DNA of 64,000 nt from Flavobacteriales bacterium. Lineage in GTDB: Bacteria > Bacteroidota > Bacteroidia > Flavobacteriales_E > Vicingaceae. The stretch's first letter is position 1. Each line of letters starts with the position of its first letter. Of the stretch, positions 18,001 to 24,939 are shown piece by piece. The stretch is from positions 117,527 to 181,526 of the forward strand of contig JABAZP010000006.1 in NCBI GenBank assembly GCA_018608405.1. The letters run 5' to 3'. The notes below the pieces were generated by a model. It ran no database searches and was not told the DNA's origin. It saw only the letters and a program-made list of their open reading frames with translations. The position numbers and the translations under genes are program-made.

Positions 18001-18619
18001 AGATGTGGTGGGTATTTACCTGTCTGGTCATCCACTAGATGATTTTAAATTTGAGATTAACAACTTTTGTAATGCAAAAATTCGGGATCTTCAGAGTTTG
18101 GAGTTAGCATCTAAAAAAGGCGAAATGCGAATGGCAGGTATTGTTACTGGGGTTCAACATAGAATGACGAAGACTGGAAAACCCTTTGGGATTCTAGATT
18201 TTGAAGGGTACGAGGATTCTCATAGTTTTTTCATTTTTGGAGACGATTACGTGAAGTTTAAGGGCTACTTAAACACTGGCTGGTTTCTCTTCATGAAAGG
18301 GAAATCTCAAAAAAGAAATTGGGGAGATGAATTAGAGTTTAAGATATCATCCATTGAACTACTTTCTGAATTGAGAGACAAATTGGCTAAAAATGTTACC
18401 TTAAAAATGGAATATGACACGGTAAACGAAGAGCTAGTGAATTGGTTAAAGGAATTGGGTAAAGAGAAACTTGGGAAGTGCACTTTAAGTGTGGCATTGG
18501 TCGATCGTAAGAACAAGAACACGGTGCAAATGAAATCTAGAGAGATTAAGGTGAACTTAACAAACACATTTATAGAAGAGGTTCAGAAATGGCCGAATAT
18601 TGAGTTTACGGTTAATTAA
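15077..18619 (+). CDS. dnaE: DNA polymerase III alpha subunit
   Basis: A 1180-residue DnaE of class 1 length. The N-terminal PHP domain begins SHLHVHTQFSLLDGAAP. The palm has the catalytic carboxylates in MPDIDIDFDDEGR (near residue 412) preceded by GPGRGSAAGSAVAYC. The fingers carry GTFQFESAGMQ and MNALYRPGPM. The tail has a helix-hairpin-helix (IGALKGVGEGAVEAI) and an OB fold near residue 1025 (MRMAGIVTGVQHR). It is the replicative polymerase; the DNA proofreading subunit is elsewhere. Monocistronic, with trxA 122 bases downstream. Confidence 0.97.
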   Translation: MPNFSHLHVHTQFSLLDGAAPIASLMQKAKADNMRAVAMTDHGNMFGAFQFVAEAAKAGVTPIVGCEFYLVEDRHQKEFKGGSKDKRYHQLLLAKDQKGYENLSKLCSLGYMEGLYSKFPRIDMELLKQYKEGLIATTCCIASVIQQAILFKSEEEAEKTFVEWWGIFGDDYYIELQRHGLGEIDGTGKSQEDVNQVLIKWSEKYNVPLIATNDSHYVEEDDWTAHDILLCVNTGDKMSTPKGYGKGYRFGFPNSNFYFKTQAEMGELFKDVPQALDNTNLIVDKITPPELKRDILLPNYTLPGKFKTQDEYLRYLTYEGARKRWGELNAETVERLDFELKIIANMGFPGYFLIVQDFTTVAREIGVSVGPGRGSAAGSAVAYCVGITNIDPIKYNLLFERFLNPERVSMPDIDIDFDDEGRSKIIDYVVDKYGKNQVAQIITYGSMAAKSSIRDVGRVLDLPLSEVDKVAKMVPNTSLAKIFGSEEKELKQRLNAEEFIQAQELRRLIEVDDMTGQTLNYAKTLEGSVRNTGVHACGIIISPDDITNYVPVCTSKDSELLLTQFDNKVVEDAGLLKMDFLGLKTLTIIKDAIALIKENYGIEIDPDEIPLDDEKTYELYQRGETNGTFQFESAGMQKHLKNLKPTDIEDLIAMNALYRPGPMQFIDLFVSRKRGDVEVEYPHELLTDLLKNTYGIMVYQEQIMQAAQIMAGYSLGEADILRRAMGKKKMDVMQEQKVKFVEGAEKLHGVEKKHSESVFDIMLKFAEYGFNRSHSAAYSVVAFQTGYLKANYPAEYMAAAMTNNMNDIKKITFFMEECRRMGTKVLGPDINESAYKFTVNKDKQIRFGIGALKGVGEGAVEAIVKERKENGKYSSIFDATKRIDLRSANKKAFESLALAGGFDSFEGIHRAQYFHSSDGSAPFIEKAIKYGANHQDSENSAQASLFGGESEVSIPEPEIPTCEEWGTMEKLSKEKDVVGIYLSGHPLDDFKFEINNFCNAKIRDLQSLELASKKGEMRMAGIVTGVQHRMTKTGKPFGILDFEGYEDSHSFFIFGDDYVKFKGYLNTGWFLFMKGKSQKRNWGDELEFKISSIELLSELRDKLAKNVTLKMEYDTVNEELVNWLKELGKEKLGKCTLSVALVDRKNKNTVQMKSREIKVNLTNTFIEEVQKWPNIEFTVN

Positions 18620-18643
18620 TGCCAATTTGTCGTGTAGAAAAGA

Positions 18644-18672
18644 TTGGTAGAATATTTGACTTGGTAAATTTG
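18644..18672 (+). promoter_or_regulatory. Candidate trxA promoter
   Basis: TTGG at 18644 and TAAATTTG at 18665-18672 with a 17-base spacer fit the Bacteroidota -33/-7 pattern. The -7 box ends 69 bases before the trxA ATG. Confidence 0.45.
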
Positions 18673-18741
18673 AAAAAGAATTAAACAGCTGTATTTTTGA
18701 ATGAAGTACAGAATTATAGAATAATTTAAAAAATAGGAATT

Positions 18742-19062
18742 ATGGCATTAGAAATAACAGATGCAAATTTTGACGAGATAGTATTAAAATCAGACAAGCC
18801 AGTGTTGGTTGACTTTTGGGCTGAGTGGTGTGGACCATGTAGAATGGTTGGACCAGTAGTTGAAGAGTTATCGGGAGATTACGACGGAAAAGCAGTAGTA
18901 GGAAAAGTGAACGTAGATCACAACCCTGAAATTTCTGCAAAGTATGGAATAAGAAACATTCCAACTGTATTGATTTTCAAAAACGGTGAAATTGTTGACA
19001 AACAAGTTGGTGCTGCGGCAAAGTCTGCTTACGCAGGGAAATTAGACGCTGCTATGGCGTAA
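18742..19062 (+). CDS. trxA: Thioredoxin
   Basis: A 106-residue thioredoxin of standard length with the active site W29-C-G-P-C33 in [15 protein letters not shown], the cis-Pro in [14 protein letters not shown], and the buried Asp in VLVDFW. Cytosolic disulfide reductant for ribonucleotide reductase, peroxidases and methionine sulfoxide reductase. It has its own promoter-like sequence and a strong downstream terminator, so it is probably a single-gene transcript. Confidence 0.97.
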   Translation: MALEITDANFDEIVLKSDKPVLVDFWAEWCGPCRMVGPVVEELSGDYDGKAVVGKVNVDHNPEISAKYGIRNIPTVLIFKNGEIVDKQVGAAAKSAYAGKLDAAMA

Positions 19063-19085
19063 GGTTTTCTTACAAGAATAAAGGG

Positions 19086-19139
19086 CCTCAATTTTTATAT
19101 TTCTGCATAAAATCGGAGATATGAAATTGAGGTTTTTTT
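19086..19139 (+). terminator. Terminator of trxA
   Basis: CCTCAATTT at 19086 pairs with AAATTGAGG at 19124-19132, followed by seven T. Confidence 0.8.
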
Positions 19140-19145
19140 ATGCGT

Positions 19146-19547
19146 CTACTTTTTTTCAAAGTATCGTTTCATTCTCTTTTTAGGATCCCTTTTCTCTTCA
19201 TTTTGTTTGGACTTAAAAATTGAAAATCCTCCAAAGCCCATCAATCCGGCACTAATGAAGTAAACTTTAGAACCAGCAAACACTCCAAGTTTAAAAAAGC
19301 TAGCGACAGTAATGCATGCTCCAAGGCCAAAAATTATTACTCCTTGAATAAACTGTTGCTTCTTTAGTTTGAACTCATTTCTATTCAATATAATATTCTG
19401 GGCTATTTCATCAATTTGTGCTTTAATTTGAACGATTTCACCGGGATTTAACAACATCTTATTTAAAATAGAGTCGAGCTCTGAGTATTCTATCTCGTCA
19501 TTGGCTAGCTTTTTAGCGTACCTTGATACAATTTCTTCGATTTCCAT
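19146..19547 (-). CDS. Small membrane protein with helical N-terminus, unknown
   Basis: A 133-residue protein. Residues 1-65 are predicted helical and charged (EIEEIVSRYAKKLANDE), residues about 67-108 contain two membrane helices (FIQGVIIFGLGACITVASFF; VYFISAGLMGFGGFSIF), and the tail is strongly basic (DPKKRMKRYFEKK). No family recognised. Divergent from the DUF58 gene. Confidence 0.55.
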   Translation of the reverse strand: MEIEEIVSRYAKKLANDEIEYSELDSILNKMLLNPGEIVQIKAQIDEIAQNIILNRNEFKLKKQQFIQGVIIFGLGACITVASFFKLGVFAGSKVYFISAGLMGFGGFSIFKSKQNEEKRDPKKRMKRYFEKK

Positions 19548-19609
19548 TTCAAGCTAAATTAATTGCAGTACAACCAATGTACAATTTTTTTTACAAGTAC
19601 CTTTAACTC

Positions 19610-20530
19610 ATGGCAACGATAGATAGAACAAAGATTCAAGCATATAGTAAACTTGAACTGTTAGCGAAACAGGTAGTGGAAGGTTTTATCACTGGCTTAC
19701 ATAAAAGTCCATTTCATGGATTTTCAGTTGAGTTTGCTGAGCATAGACTATATAATACAGGAGAATCTACAAGGCATGTCGATTGGAAGTTATTGGCTAA
19801 GACTGACAAACTGTTTGTAAAACGATACGAGGAAGAAACAAATCTTCGTTGTAGAATTGTTCTGGATACGTCTAGTTCAATGCTTTTTCCGGAAAAGCTT
19901 GAAAAAGGAAAACAAAACAAGCTAGAGTTTTCCATTTATGCCGCTGCTGCATTAATTGAGTTACTTCGAAGACAAAGAGATGCGTATGGTTTGTCCACCT
20001 TCGATGAGAAGATTCGGTTTCATTCTGAAGCAAAATCCAATGCAGCACATCAGCGCTTAATATTTAATGAATTGGAGGGCTTGTTGGATGCTGAAATTTC
20101 TCAAAAAGCGACATCTGCTGTTGAAAGCTTACATCACATTGCCGAAATGATTCACAAGCGCTCTTTGGTGGTAATTTTTAGCGATATGTTTGACAATTCG
20201 GAGCGTGAAGGAGATTTAATTAATGCACTTCAGCACCTGAAACACAACAAGCACGAGGTAATTCTATTTCACGTGGTGGATCAATCTAAGGAATTAGACT
20301 TTGAATTTGAAAACCGTCCTTATCGGTTTGTAGACATGGAAACTGGTGAGGAAGTAAAGTTGAACCCAAATGAAGTAAAAGACGAATATGTAAAAGAAGT
20401 AAAAGCTCGAGAGAAAGAGTTGAAGTTAAAATGCGGACAATATGGGATAGATTACGTTGCTGCGGACATTGGAAAGGATTTTAATCAAATTTTGCTTCCT
20501 TTTTTAATCAAGCGCAAAAAAATGAGTTAG
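19610..20530 (+). CDS. DUF58 / vWA-like domain protein
   Basis: A 306-residue protein. The DUF58 signature RHVDWKLLAKTDKLFVKRYE is at about residue 57-76, followed by a von Willebrand A-like fold with the MIDAS motif DTSSSM and an SDMFD strand. DUF58 proteins are usually encoded beside a MoxR ATPase and BatA-type proteins; neither is adjacent here. Cytosolic, no signal or membrane segment. TACCTTTA ends five bases before the ATG, a weak -7-like box that would make a leaderless message. Confidence 0.85.
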   Translation: MATIDRTKIQAYSKLELLAKQVVEGFITGLHKSPFHGFSVEFAEHRLYNTGESTRHVDWKLLAKTDKLFVKRYEEETNLRCRIVLDTSSSMLFPEKLEKGKQNKLEFSIYAAAALIELLRRQRDAYGLSTFDEKIRFHSEAKSNAAHQRLIFNELEGLLDAEISQKATSAVESLHHIAEMIHKRSLVVIFSDMFDNSEREGDLINALQHLKHNKHEVILFHVVDQSKELDFEFENRPYRFVDMETGEEVKLNPNEVKDEYVKEVKAREKELKLKCGQYGIDYVAADIGKDFNQILLPFLIKRKKMS

Positions 20531-20545
20531 CTTGTAGGTTGAAGA

Positions 20546-21052
20546 CTACTTATTTGCTGAAAACCTACCGTTTGTTATTACAATAGAATCTAGGCCTGAA
20601 TCTTTAAACATAGTAACGTTGAAGGTACCGGCAATAGTTGAGTTATCATTTCTAGTGATAATTGTACTTCCTGCTTTAGCAGTATATTGATTGTTTAGGT
20701 CTATAGAGTATTGAAATGTAGCTATAGAAGATTGTGAATAAAAAATAGTGTCCGGCGCACCGCTAGGATTTAGTACATTAAGGTTGAAAAAATCGGTGAC
20801 CGCGACTTTACTTATAACATTATCCCCAAATAAAATAGTGCTATGCAACGGTTGGTTAGATGAATAGTTAACACCATCAATTTCGCAATTGAAAAACTGA
20901 GGGCCATTGGACCCGCCACCATTGGGATCAATAAAAACACCATCTTGCGCCAAAGGAGTGGCATCTTCATTCGGTTTCAACTCTTCTTCTTTTAAGCAAG
21001 CAGTTAAAATTAATGCGATAATACTCAGGGTAAGAAATTTTTTCTTGAGGAT
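20546..21052 (-). CDS. DUF6252-like lipoprotein with ATC in the start position
   Basis: From the first TTG (20980) the protein has 144 residues and no signal. Reading upstream in frame gives LKKKFLTLSIIALILTACLK, a textbook lipoprotein signal with lipobox LTAC, preceded by ATC at 21050-21052. There is no ATG, GTG or TTG between that and the upstream TAA. The coding region very likely starts at ATC or the ATG has been lost. The mature part begins after a GGGSNGP linker (QFFNCEIDGVNYSSN) and resembles the DUF6252 beta-sandwich of Bacteroidota lipoproteins. Function unknown. Confidence 0.6.
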   Translation of the reverse strand: MLKKKFLTLSIIALILTACLKEEELKPNEDATPLAQDGVFIDPNGGGSNGPQFFNCEIDGVNYSSNQPLHSTILFGDNVISKVAVTDFFNLNVLNPSGAPDTIFYSQSSIATFQYSIDLNNQYTAKAGSTIITRNDNSTIAGTFNVTMFKDSGLDSIVITNGRFSANK

Positions 21053-21138
21053 AAATTCAGATTATGTCAAAAGTAAGAGTTTATTAGGAGTTTTGGTCGG
21101 GTTTGTAATTGTTCCTGATGGTTCAATAGCAATCGTTG

Positions 21139-22017
21139 TTAAATGATGAAATTCTTTCCAATAATTTTTTGAAACCGTTCGGGAATCTCAGATTGAATTT
21201 GAAGCTGACTACCTGTGATTGGATGTTTGAATGCCAAAGAGAAAGCATGCAGGTATAGCCCTTTCCCCTTTAGGAGAAATTTTGGATTTCCATATTCTCG
21301 CTCTCCTAAAATTTCATGGCCAATCGCGGCTAGGTGTTTTCTTAATTGATGCCTGCGTCCGGTAATAGGCTGCAATAATAGCAGGTTGAGGAAATCAAAT
21401 CGTTCTGATTTTACTGCTGTTAATTTGTGGTAGTTGGACTGAGCGAATTTCCCATCTATTGGCTCATTTATTGAGCCGTGATTTTCCATTTCTCCAATGG
21501 AAATCGCCAAGTACTTTTTTTCAATTTTTTTTTCTTCAAACAGGTGATTTAATGCAGCAATACTTGTAGTTGTTTTCCCAACAAGCAATAAACCTGTAGT
21601 CGGGAAATCTAAACGATGAACTGGTCTTGGTCTGCATGCATCCGGAAGAGCAGAGCGCTGAAGATTTTGAGTCAAGGCATTGTCCACCGTTTTAAAGCTG
21701 TTCCCACTGACAAGTATTCCCGGTGGTTTTTCGATAATTGCTAAATATTCATCTTCAAACACCACTTTTAATGGAAAAATAAACTGCTTGGGATTGTTGT
21801 TGTGAATATCTTGTAAAATAGTAATTGACTGTCTTGCTTTGACAAATGTGGCAGTTGTAGTTGGCAAATTATCTACCTTAATCAATCCTTTTTTGATGGC
21901 CTTCTTAATTGCTGATTTTGAGAAGAAGATCGCACTTTTACCAGCCAAATAATCAGCTAGTCGTTCTTTATCAACTGAAGAATGTACTGTTAGAATTTCT
22001 GTTGATGGCTTTTCGAT
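21139..22017 (-). CDS. RluA family pseudouridine synthase, non-standard start
   Basis: From the TTG at 21948 the protein has 269 residues and begins inside its S4 domain. Reading upstream in frame adds EKPSTEILTVHSSVDKERL, the missing first strand and helix of the S4 fold, preceded by ATC at 22015-22017 and then a stop two codons earlier. No conventional start is present. The catalytic segment RPVHRLDFPTTGLLLVGKT has the RluA Asp in HRLD, and GRRHQLRKHLAAIGHEILGE is the second family motif. It should modify uridines in 23S rRNA or tRNA; the exact site cannot be assigned. Confidence 0.8.
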   Translation of the reverse strand: MEKPSTEILTVHSSVDKERLADYLAGKSAIFFSKSAIKKAIKKGLIKVDNLPTTTATFVKARQSITILQDIHNNNPKQFIFPLKVVFEDEYLAIIEKPPGILVSGNSFKTVDNALTQNLQRSALPDACRPRPVHRLDFPTTGLLLVGKTTTSIAALNHLFEEKKIEKKYLAISIGEMENHGSINEPIDGKFAQSNYHKLTAVKSERFDFLNLLLLQPITGRRHQLRKHLAAIGHEILGEREYGNPKFLLKGKGLYLHAFSLAFKHPITGSQLQIQSEIPERFQKIIGKNFII

Positions 22018-22118
22018 TAGCTAAAAGTAATGGTTTAGAATTGTATAGTTAAGGTTTACAGAATTTACTTATTCCTTGTGCACAATTCGTATAAGAATAG
22101 ACTTTAAACTCTTAAAAC

Positions 22119-22153
22119 AAAAAAATCCCATTCTGCTATACAAAATGGGATTA
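22119..22153 (-). terminator. Terminator after tRNA-Arg
   Basis: On the minus strand TAATCCCATTTT pairs with AGAATGGGATT and is followed by a T run, 11 bases past the end of tRNA-Arg. Confidence 0.75.
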
Positions 22154-22163
22154 CATTCTCTAG

Positions 22164-22237
22164 TGATCGAGACAGGATTCGAACCTGTGACCGTCTGCTT
22201 AGAAGGCAGATGCTCTATCCAGCTGAGCTACTCGACC
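22164..22237 (-). tRNA. tRNA-Arg (anticodon TCT)
   Basis: A 74-base cloverleaf: acceptor GGTCGAG/CTCGATC with one G-T pair, D arm AGCTCAGCTGGATAGAGC, anticodon stem CTGCC-region with loop CTTCTAA (anticodon TCT, reading AGA/AGG), T arm CAGGTTCGAATCCTG. Discriminator A, CCA not encoded. Confidence 0.95.
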
Positions 22238-22329
22238 AATATGTTACAGCTTCCTTTAATTCTCTTCGAATAGCGAAGCTGCCTGTCCCGAGAACAAATG
22301 AATCGGGAAGCTACTCGATAGTATCTTAA

Positions 22330-22366
22330 AAAACAAAGCCCTCCACCAATGAGGAGGAAGGCTTTG
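22330..22366 (-). terminator. Terminator after tRNA-Asp
   Basis: On the minus strand CAAAGCC pairs with GGCTTTG, followed by T6. The stem starts at the base next to the tRNA 3' end. Confidence 0.75.
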
Positions 22367-22440
22367 CGGTCCGGACGAGACTCGAACTCGCGACCCCCTG
22401 CGTGACAGGCAGGTATTCTAACCAACTGAACTACCGGACC
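22367..22440 (-). tRNA. tRNA-Asp (anticodon GTC)
   Basis: A 74-base cloverleaf: acceptor GGTCCGG/CCGGACC, D arm AGTTCAGTTGGTTAGAAT, anticodon stem CCTGC/GCAGG with loop CTGTCAC (anticodon GTC), T arm GCGAGTTCGAGTCTCGT. Discriminator G, CCA not encoded. Upstream of tRNA-Arg on the same strand. Confidence 0.95.
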
Positions 22441-22610
22441 AAGATTTTTATGAGCTTTCCTGTTTTTCAACGGGACGGCAAATTTATAATAATTTTTCAT
22501 TTCCACGTTCTTTTTATCATAAAAAAATATATTTTTTCAGGAGCCTATTTAGCCGCTTCTTTTAGTTGATTAAATATGGTTTGAGACTATGACTTATACA
22601 TTATAATAGC

Positions 22611-22618
22611 TACGTTTG
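22611..22618 (+). promoter_or_regulatory. Candidate -7 box of the glycan operon
   Basis: TACGTTTG matches TAnnTTTG, 11 bases before the first ATG of the operon (22630). No clear -33 at standard spacing. Confidence 0.4.
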
Positions 22619-22629
22619 TTTCAACAATA

Positions 22630-23352
22630 ATGAGACACATGGAAAATCAATTAACCATTGTAGTTCCAATTTATAACGAGGTTGAGAGCATTGAACAATT
22701 CACGTTAGAGATGGACAAATACCTCGAAAAAACAAAGGTTCATTCAACAGTTTTGTTTGTTAATGACGGTTCAAATGATGGAAGTCAGGCTTTGATTGAA
22801 ACAATAGTTAGTGGAAATGAGAAGTATGAATTCATTGAATTGCAAAAAAACGGAGGTTTAAGTGGTGCGATAAAGGCTGGAATAGATCATTGTACTACAA
22901 ATTTGGTCGGGTATATAGATTCTGATATTCAAACAACACCAGTTGACTTTTTAAAATATTTTGAATTTTTCCCTGAATTTGACATGGTCAATGGGATTCG
23001 ACAAAATAGGAAGGATACAGTAGTGAAGAAATTATCCTCAAAAATCGCAAATTCGTTCCGCCGAGCTATGATTAACGATGGAATAGAAGATACAGGATGT
23101 CCTTTAAAGATTATGAAAACGGAATATGCTAAACGTGTTCCATTTTTTGACGGAATGCATAGGTTTCTACCAGCCTTAATTCAATTGCAAGGCGGAAAGG
23201 TAAAACAAGTTCCTGTGCAGCATTTTCCTCGTTTTGCAGGAACAGCCAAGTACCACCTATTCAATAGAATTAAACGTCCATTTTTTGACACCTTCGCATT
23301 CAGGTGGATGAAAAGCAGGTACATCAATTATTCCATTAAAAACAAATCATGA
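22630..23352 (+). CDS. Family 2 glycosyltransferase (ArnC / DPM1-like)
   Basis: A 240-residue GT-A enzyme (a second ATG at 22639 gives MENQLTIVVPIYNEVES, a more typical beginning). Motifs: VVPIYNEVES, VNDGSNDGS with the nucleotide-binding Asp, GYIDSDIQT (DxD-like) and QVPVQHFPRFAGTAKY near the end. No C-terminal membrane helices, so it is a soluble or peripheral polyprenyl-phosphate glycosyltransferase. First gene of a four-gene run; its stop overlaps the next start (ATGA), so translation is coupled. It probably loads a sugar on undecaprenyl phosphate for the GT39 enzyme. Confidence 0.85.
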   Translation: MRHMENQLTIVVPIYNEVESIEQFTLEMDKYLEKTKVHSTVLFVNDGSNDGSQALIETIVSGNEKYEFIELQKNGGLSGAIKAGIDHCTTNLVGYIDSDIQTTPVDFLKYFEFFPEFDMVNGIRQNRKDTVVKKLSSKIANSFRRAMINDGIEDTGCPLKIMKTEYAKRVPFFDGMHRFLPALIQLQGGKVKQVPVQHFPRFAGTAKYHLFNRIKRPFFDTFAFRWMKSRYINYSIKNKS

Positions 23353-23972
23353 CGAATGCTGATGTCCATGCCATAGGGTACATCGCTCAAGGCCTATTTT
23401 CATCTCGGTTTTTGATTCAATGGATTAGTTCTGAGAAAGCTGGGAAAGTCTTGGCTCCAACCTTATTTTGGCAAATCAGTTTGATTGCTTCATTTTTATT
23501 TATTTTCTATAGTATTTTAATCAAGGATGTGAGTATTCTTTTAGGCCAAGTGCTTGGTTATTATATTTATGTAAGAAACTTGAGGTTGAAAAATTCATGG
23601 AGAATTCTCCCACTGTATTTTAGGTATTTAGTGGTAGCAGTTCCGGTCATTGCATTGGCAATTTTGCTTTTTGGAGGGGAGTATAGTTTTTCTAGTATGT
23701 TAAAATTTAATACAAACGGAGCTATTTTGTTTTGGGGTTTATTGGGTCAAGTAATTTTTTCATGCCGATTCATTTATCAATGGTACTATTCAGAAAAGGT
23801 AAAAAAATCAGTCTTGCCACTGGGCTTTTGGATTTTTAGTATTATTGGCTCAATTATCATTTCATCCTATTCGTTTTACTTAGGATTGTATCCAATTCTA
23901 ATTGGCCATTTATTTGGATTAGTTTTATATAGCAGAAACGTAGTAATTTACAAAAAAGGAAGAACAAGATGA
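23349..23972 (+). CDS. Membrane protein with two lipid A biosynthesis N-terminal (LABN) domains
   Basis: A 207-residue membrane protein made of a duplicated LABN unit. Copy 1: GYIAQGLFSSRFLIQWISSEK with VLAPTLFWQISLIASF; copy 2: GLLGQVIFSCRFIYQWYYSEK with VLPLGFWIFSIIGS. The duplication gives about six helices. LABN domains occur alone or fused to GT39/LpxB-like proteins and are thought to flip or bind lipid-linked sugars; that role is not proven. Overlaps the upstream GT2 and downstream epimerase by four bases each. Confidence 0.8.
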   Translation: MTNADVHAIGYIAQGLFSSRFLIQWISSEKAGKVLAPTLFWQISLIASFLFIFYSILIKDVSILLGQVLGYYIYVRNLRLKNSWRILPLYFRYLVVAVPVIALAILLFGGEYSFSSMLKFNTNGAILFWGLLGQVIFSCRFIYQWYYSEKVKKSVLPLGFWIFSIIGSIIISSYSFYLGLYPILIGHLFGLVLYSRNVVIYKKGRTR

Positions 23973-24937
23973 AAGTGTTGCTCACCGGATGTGCAGGGTT
24001 TATTGGATCACATACCTGTGAAAAATTATTATCCAAAGGCTTTTCAGTAATTGGGATCGATAATTTTTCGACATTTTATGATAGAAGTATCAAAGAAAAG
24101 AATTTAGATGCATTTCGGGATCACCCGAACTTTTCATTTAAGGCGGTAGACATTAGAGACTTCAGTTTACTTAAAGAGCACCTACAAGAAGAGGTAGATA
24201 TCGTGGTGCATTTGGCTGCGAAGGCAGGTGTTCGACCCTCTATTTTAAGTCCTAGTGATTACATTGACGTAAACATTAAAGGAACTCAAAACTTGTTACA
24301 ATGGATGCGGGATACCAACTGCAAAAAAATGTTTTTTGCATCCTCTTCTTCCGTTTATGGTAATAATAAGAATGGCGAAGCGGTGAAAGAAGGGAAATTT
24401 GATTTGCAACCAATATCACCGTATGCATTTACAAAGCGATCTGGAGAGTTGATGAACTATACCTACCACCATTTATATGATTTTGACATTATAAATGCCC
24501 GCTTTTTTACTGTTTATGGTCCTCGTCAACGGCCGGACTTGGCGATTCATAAGTTTGTTGATTTAATCTCTAGAAATCAACCTATTCATATGTACGGAGA
24601 TGGAAGCTCGGCAAGAGATTATACCTACATTCAAGATACGGTTAATGGAATTGTAGGAGGAGTTGATTATTTATTGAATCACGAAAATGTAATCGAAACC
24701 ATCAATTTGGGTAACCAAACTCCGGTTCCTTTAATTACACTAATTAAAACAATCTACGCTCAGCTTGGTAAAGAAGAAAATATCATTCAAGAAGGCATGC
24801 AAGAGGGCGACGTAAATTTGACGTTTGCGGACATTGAAAAGGCGCAAAAACTGTTAGGTTATCACCCAAGTGTAAAACTCGAAGACGGAATTGCCAGATT
24901 TGTGGAATGGTATCAGCAAAAGGATAATACCAAGTAG
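23969..24937 (+). CDS. NAD-dependent NDP-sugar epimerase (UDP-glucuronate 4-epimerase-like)
   Basis: A 322-residue short-chain dehydrogenase of extended type. GCAGFIGSHTCEKL is the NAD motif; the catalytic triad is Ser (ASSSSVYG), Tyr and Lys (YAFTKRSGE). RFFTVYGPRQRPDLAIHKF is typical of UDP-glucuronate/UDP-galactose 4-epimerases. It should make the sugar nucleotide used by the operon's transferases. The start overlaps the LABN stop (ATGA); GT39 follows after two bases. Confidence 0.85.
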   Translation: MKVLLTGCAGFIGSHTCEKLLSKGFSVIGIDNFSTFYDRSIKEKNLDAFRDHPNFSFKAVDIRDFSLLKEHLQEEVDIVVHLAAKAGVRPSILSPSDYIDVNIKGTQNLLQWMRDTNCKKMFFASSSSVYGNNKNGEAVKEGKFDLQPISPYAFTKRSGELMNYTYHHLYDFDIINARFFTVYGPRQRPDLAIHKFVDLISRNQPIHMYGDGSSARDYTYIQDTVNGIVGGVDYLLNHENVIETINLGNQTPVPLITLIKTIYAQLGKEENIIQEGMQEGDVNLTFADIEKAQKLLGYHPSVKLEDGIARFVEWYQQKDNTK

Positions 24938-24939
24938 AT

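Noticed and set aside
22076-22273. Plus-strand 65-codon ORF
   Set aside because: Antisense to tRNA-Arg and a terminator.
22228-22506. Minus-strand 92-codon ORF
   Set aside because: It reads through tRNA-Asp and its terminator; not a protein gene.
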